Below, piece after piece: positions 5,130 through 6,616 of a DNA stretch of 6,616 nucleotides; the first letter of the stretch is position 1, and each line of letters opens with the position of its first letter. Below the pieces are notes generated by a model, which saw only the letters and a list, made by a program, of their open reading frames with translations, did not search any database and was not told the origin of the DNA. Source of the stretch: Chloroflexota bacterium (GTDB lineage: Bacteria > Chloroflexota > Dehalococcoidia > Lucifugimonadales > JACPCL1); the NCBI GenBank assembly GCA_016210395.1, contig JACQUI010000253.1, forward strand, positions 1 to 6,616, read 5' to 3'. A program made the position numbers and the translations under genes.

Positions 5130-5693
5130 ATGACCTGGACGTTCCTAGTTATAGCCGCCTTCGCCCTCGGGATTCTCCTTGGGGCCGTGGCCCTGTGGTC
5201 CGCGCGGTTCCCTCTGCGCCGTCCAATCCGGCTCCTCCTCCTTGCCGCAGCCCTCCTGGCGACTACCGCGCCGGGCGTAGCATGGGCCTGGGCCAGGACC
5301 AACGCGCCGCCGCCGCTGAGCCGCGCAGAGCAAATCCTGGCGGAGGTCTACCGTGGCAAATACGGCGGGCTCACCATCCACCACTCCTTCGGCGAGGGCA
5401 AGAGCATCTACAATCCCCCCGACATCCTGGAGGCCGGCGGCTTCATCCGCGACGTCCGGCTCACGCCCGTCGGCAGCCAGATAGACTCGTTCTCGCTCCT
5501 CACGTTGCAGGGCAAGCGGCTCCAGTTCCTGGTGCGCCCGGAAATCGTTCCCATTAACTCGGACCTCTGGAACGTCGAGCACTTCCTCATCTATAGCCAG
5601 TGCCGCTGTATGGTGGCGCTCCATTTCACCCAGCAGCCTGTAGGCAACGTGGTCATCATCGTCTTCGCCGTGGAGCAGAAGGAGCTGGAATAA
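5130..5693 (+). CDS. Two-helix membrane protein with extracytoplasmic domain, function unknown
   Basis: A 187-residue protein that I do not recognise. Residues 4-24 and 35-55 are strongly hydrophobic helices joined by a short Arg-rich loop (RFPLRRPIR). By the positive-inside rule that loop is cytoplasmic, so the roughly 130-residue C-terminal part lies outside the membrane. That domain looks alpha/beta and soluble; visible marks are AEQILAEVYRGKYGG, an IHHSF pair of histidines (H84, H85), a CxC pair (C158, C160) and a beta-rich end (VGNVVIIVFAVEQ). The CxC and histidines could bind metal, but nothing proves it. The frame stays open upstream to 4830, across the divergent lipoprotein gene. I chose the ATG at 5130 because the first helix starts there. 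No good Shine-Dalgarno precedes it; GAGG at 5112-5115 is too far, so the start is less certain than the frame. It is probably transcribed alone, since the next gene has its own promoter. Confidence 0.75.
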   Translation: MTWTFLVIAAFALGILLGAVALWSARFPLRRPIRLLLLAAALLATTAPGVAWAWARTNAPPPLSRAEQILAEVYRGKYGGLTIHHSFGEGKSIYNPPDILEAGGFIRDVRLTPVGSQIDSFSLLTLQGKRLQFLVRPEIVPINSDLWNVEHFLIYSQCRCMVALHFTQQPVGNVVIIVFAVEQKELE

Positions 5694-5698
5694 ACGGA

Positions 5699-5744
5699 CG
5701 GTACGTAGATCCATTCGTGGCTGCCATCCGTATGCTACGTACCG
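5699..5744. repeat. Inverted repeat after the membrane protein gene
   Basis: CGGTACGTAG (5699-5708) and CTACGTACCG (5735-5744) are perfect 10-bp inverted arms around a 26-nt loop. They begin 6 nt after the TAA and end 30 nt before the consensus promoter at 5774. It may fold as an mRNA 3' end or be a two-site operator for the permease promoter. The lack of a following T-tract argues against a simple terminator. Confidence 0.5.
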
Positions 5745-5773
5745 GAGTGGTTGTTGACCAACCCCCACGAGCC

Positions 5774-5801
5774 TTGACAGTGGTAGGGTATGCCGTATAA
5801 T
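5774..5801 (+). promoter_or_regulatory. Perfect consensus sigma-70 promoter for the permease gene
   Basis: TTGACA (5774-5779) and TATAAT (5796-5801) both match the housekeeping consensus at all six positions, with a 16-nt spacer. Transcription should start around 5808, giving a leader of about 150 nt ahead of the ATG at 5958. Such a perfect promoter in GC-rich DNA suggests high basal expression or control by a repressor. Confidence 0.85.
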
Positions 5802-5847
5802 CACCGCACTCCCTCAAAAATGGGGTGCAGTTCATAGACCAAGGGAC

Positions 5848-5876
5848 TTCCCATCGGAGTTTTGATATGTTATATT
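5848..5876 (+). promoter_or_regulatory. Probable second, extended -10 promoter for the permease gene
   Basis: TATATT (5871-5876) matches the -10 box at 5 of 6 positions and has the extended TGN element directly upstream (5868-5870). TTCCCA (5848-5853), a 4/6 -35 match, lies 17 nt before it. It would start transcription near 5883, giving a shorter leader that lacks the first hairpin. Confidence 0.5.
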
Positions 5877-5944
5877 ATCGCACATGATACTAGGTGGCCG
5901 CCACTGAGCCACCGAGGTCCGTGAGCTTTCTGGACGCAAGCAAG

Positions 5945-5950
5945 AAGGAG
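5945..5950 (+). promoter_or_regulatory. Ribosome binding site AAGGAG of the permease gene
   Basis: AAGGAG lies 7 nt before the ATG at 5958, an ideal spacing that fixes the start. Confidence 0.8.
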
Positions 5951-5957
5951 CGCGAGT

Positions 5958-6616
5958 ATGCAGAACTTCGTCATCCGCAGGGTGCTATCCATGGTTCCCA
6001 CCCTCATAGGGGCCACGCTGCTGGTCTTCTTGATCATGCGGGTGGTGCCAGGGGACATTGCCCTGCATCTCCTGGGTGATGCGGGAGGGACCATCGACCC
6101 CGAGACTCTGGCGAAATTCCGGCACGAGCTGGGCACCGATCGTCCCCTCTATGTGCAGTACCTCTCCTGGCTTTCGGGCATCCCGCGCGGCGACCTGGGT
6201 GACTCCATGTGGAACCGCCTGCCCGTCGCCGACGAGATCTTCCACCGCGTTCCCATCACCGCACAGCTCGCCCTCATGGCCGCTCTCATGGGCTTCTTCT
6301 TCGGCCTGCCGCTTGGCATTATCTCCGCGCTCAAACGCGCCACATGGGTTGACCTGGTGTCTCGGGTGACGAGCATTGTGTTCCTGGCCGCTCCCACCTT
6401 CTGGCTGGGCCTGCTGATCATCATGTTCCTCTCCCGCGTCTTCAACTGGATCCCGCCGCTGGGATACAACGTCATCTGGGAAAACCCCAAGGAAAACCTC
6501 TCGCAGCTCATCTTCCCCGCCCTGGTCATCGCCTCCCACATGATGGCCATCGTGGCCCGCATGACGCGCTCCACCATGCTGGAGGTCCTTCGGGAAGACT
6601 ACGTACGCACCGCACG
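5958..6616 (+). CDS. ABC transporter permease, DppB/OppB family (3' partial)
   Basis: An inner-membrane permease subunit of a peptide/nickel-type ABC importer, cut by the right edge after 219 residues of a protein usually a little over 300 long. It opens with the family signature: MQNFVIRRVLSMVPTL, a first helix (about 9-30) ending MRVVPGD, then the periplasmic segment with LGTDRPLYVQYLSWL and GDLGDS (58-83). Further helices lie near 100-124, 134-159 and 184-204. The last residues, EVLREDYVRTA, are the start of the EAA loop that docks onto the ATPase subunit. The next genes should be the DppC-type permease and the ATPases. It is driven by a consensus promoter and has a strong ribosome binding site. 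It could serve the binding proteins at 1-3598, but a terminator and three other genes intervene. The family is certain; the substrate is unknown. Confidence 0.95.
   Translation, partial: MQNFVIRRVLSMVPTLIGATLLVFLIMRVVPGDIALHLLGDAGGTIDPETLAKFRHELGTDRPLYVQYLSWLSGIPRGDLGDSMWNRLPVADEIFHRVPITAQLALMAALMGFFFGLPLGIISALKRATWVDLVSRVTSIVFLAAPTFWLGLLIIMFLSRVFNWIPPLGYNVIWENPKENLSQLIFPALVIASHMMAIVARMTRSTMLEVLREDYVRTA

Larger units (their letters stand above)
5802..5957 (+). other. Long leader of the permease transcript with two small hairpins
   Basis: The stretch from the promoter to the start codon contains GCACTCC (5806-5812) pairing with GGGGTGC (5822-5828), one G-U pair, at the very 5' end of the RNA. 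A second hairpin, GGTGGC (5893-5898) with GCCACC (5908-5913), lies nearer the gene. A strongly AT-rich section (5858-5880) lies between them. I recognise no known riboswitch. Confidence 0.4.

Noticed and set aside
5145..5804. 219-codon open frame on the minus strand over the two-helix membrane protein
   Set aside because: The plus strand encodes two clear membrane helices and a coherent domain here. The minus frame is rich in Arg/Glu/Gly runs without domain features and would start inside the consensus promoter region.
5820..5837. Five-codon mini-ORF (ATG to TAG) in the permease leader
   Set aside because: It has no Shine-Dalgarno and shows no run of regulatory codons; an ORF this short is expected by chance.
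5985..6539. 184-codon minus-strand open frame inside the permease
   Set aside because: It is antisense to an unmistakable DppB-type permease and its sequence is low-complexity polar residues.

Overview
This is a GC-rich stretch of bacterial chromosome, and its gene style suggests Chloroflexota of the Dehalococcoidia/SAR202 kind. The evidence is a solute-binding lipoprotein with a Cys-Gly-Gly-Gly start and a long Thr/Pro/Ala linker, small Gly-rich lipoproteins, several cupredoxins, and a short intergenic palindrome with a CCTCCCC/GGGGAGG core. The phylum call is inference; no marker gene is present.

Layout. Positions 1-3598 hold two tandem, same-strand paralogues of a family 5 (DppA/OppA-type) ABC transporter solute-binding protein. 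The upstream copy is cut by the window edge. Compared with its neighbour it lacks exactly 40 codons near the C-terminus, at a point where the intact copy carries two 12-bp imperfect direct repeats 120 bp apart. A 17-bp perfect hairpin and a 0.4-kb non-coding stretch separate the copies. The second copy is intact, has a strong ribosome binding site and ends at a good terminator hairpin. Positions 3791-4938 hold two minus-strand genes for small exported cupredoxin-like proteins, separated by a terminator. One has a complete type 1 copper ligand set; the other aligns with it but has lost three of the four ligands. Position 5130 starts a plus-strand gene for a two-helix membrane protein of unknown function. 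A perfect consensus sigma-70 promoter, probably backed by a second extended -10 promoter, then leads through a 150-nt leader into a DppB/OppB-type permease gene, which runs off the right edge inside its EAA loop.

How the parts fit. The binding proteins capture a ligand (peptide, nickel chelate or other solute) outside the membrane, and a DppB-like permease passes such ligands inward. That permease has its own promoter and lies about 2.4 kb from the nearest binding-protein gene, behind a terminator and three other genes, so it need not be their partner. The copper proteins point to extracytoplasmic electron transfer or copper handling and have no evident link to the transporter.

I see no RNA genes, insertion sequences, CRISPR arrays or phage genes. 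The observations most worth checking are the repeat-bounded deletion in the first binding protein and the cupredoxin pair with one stripped copper site.
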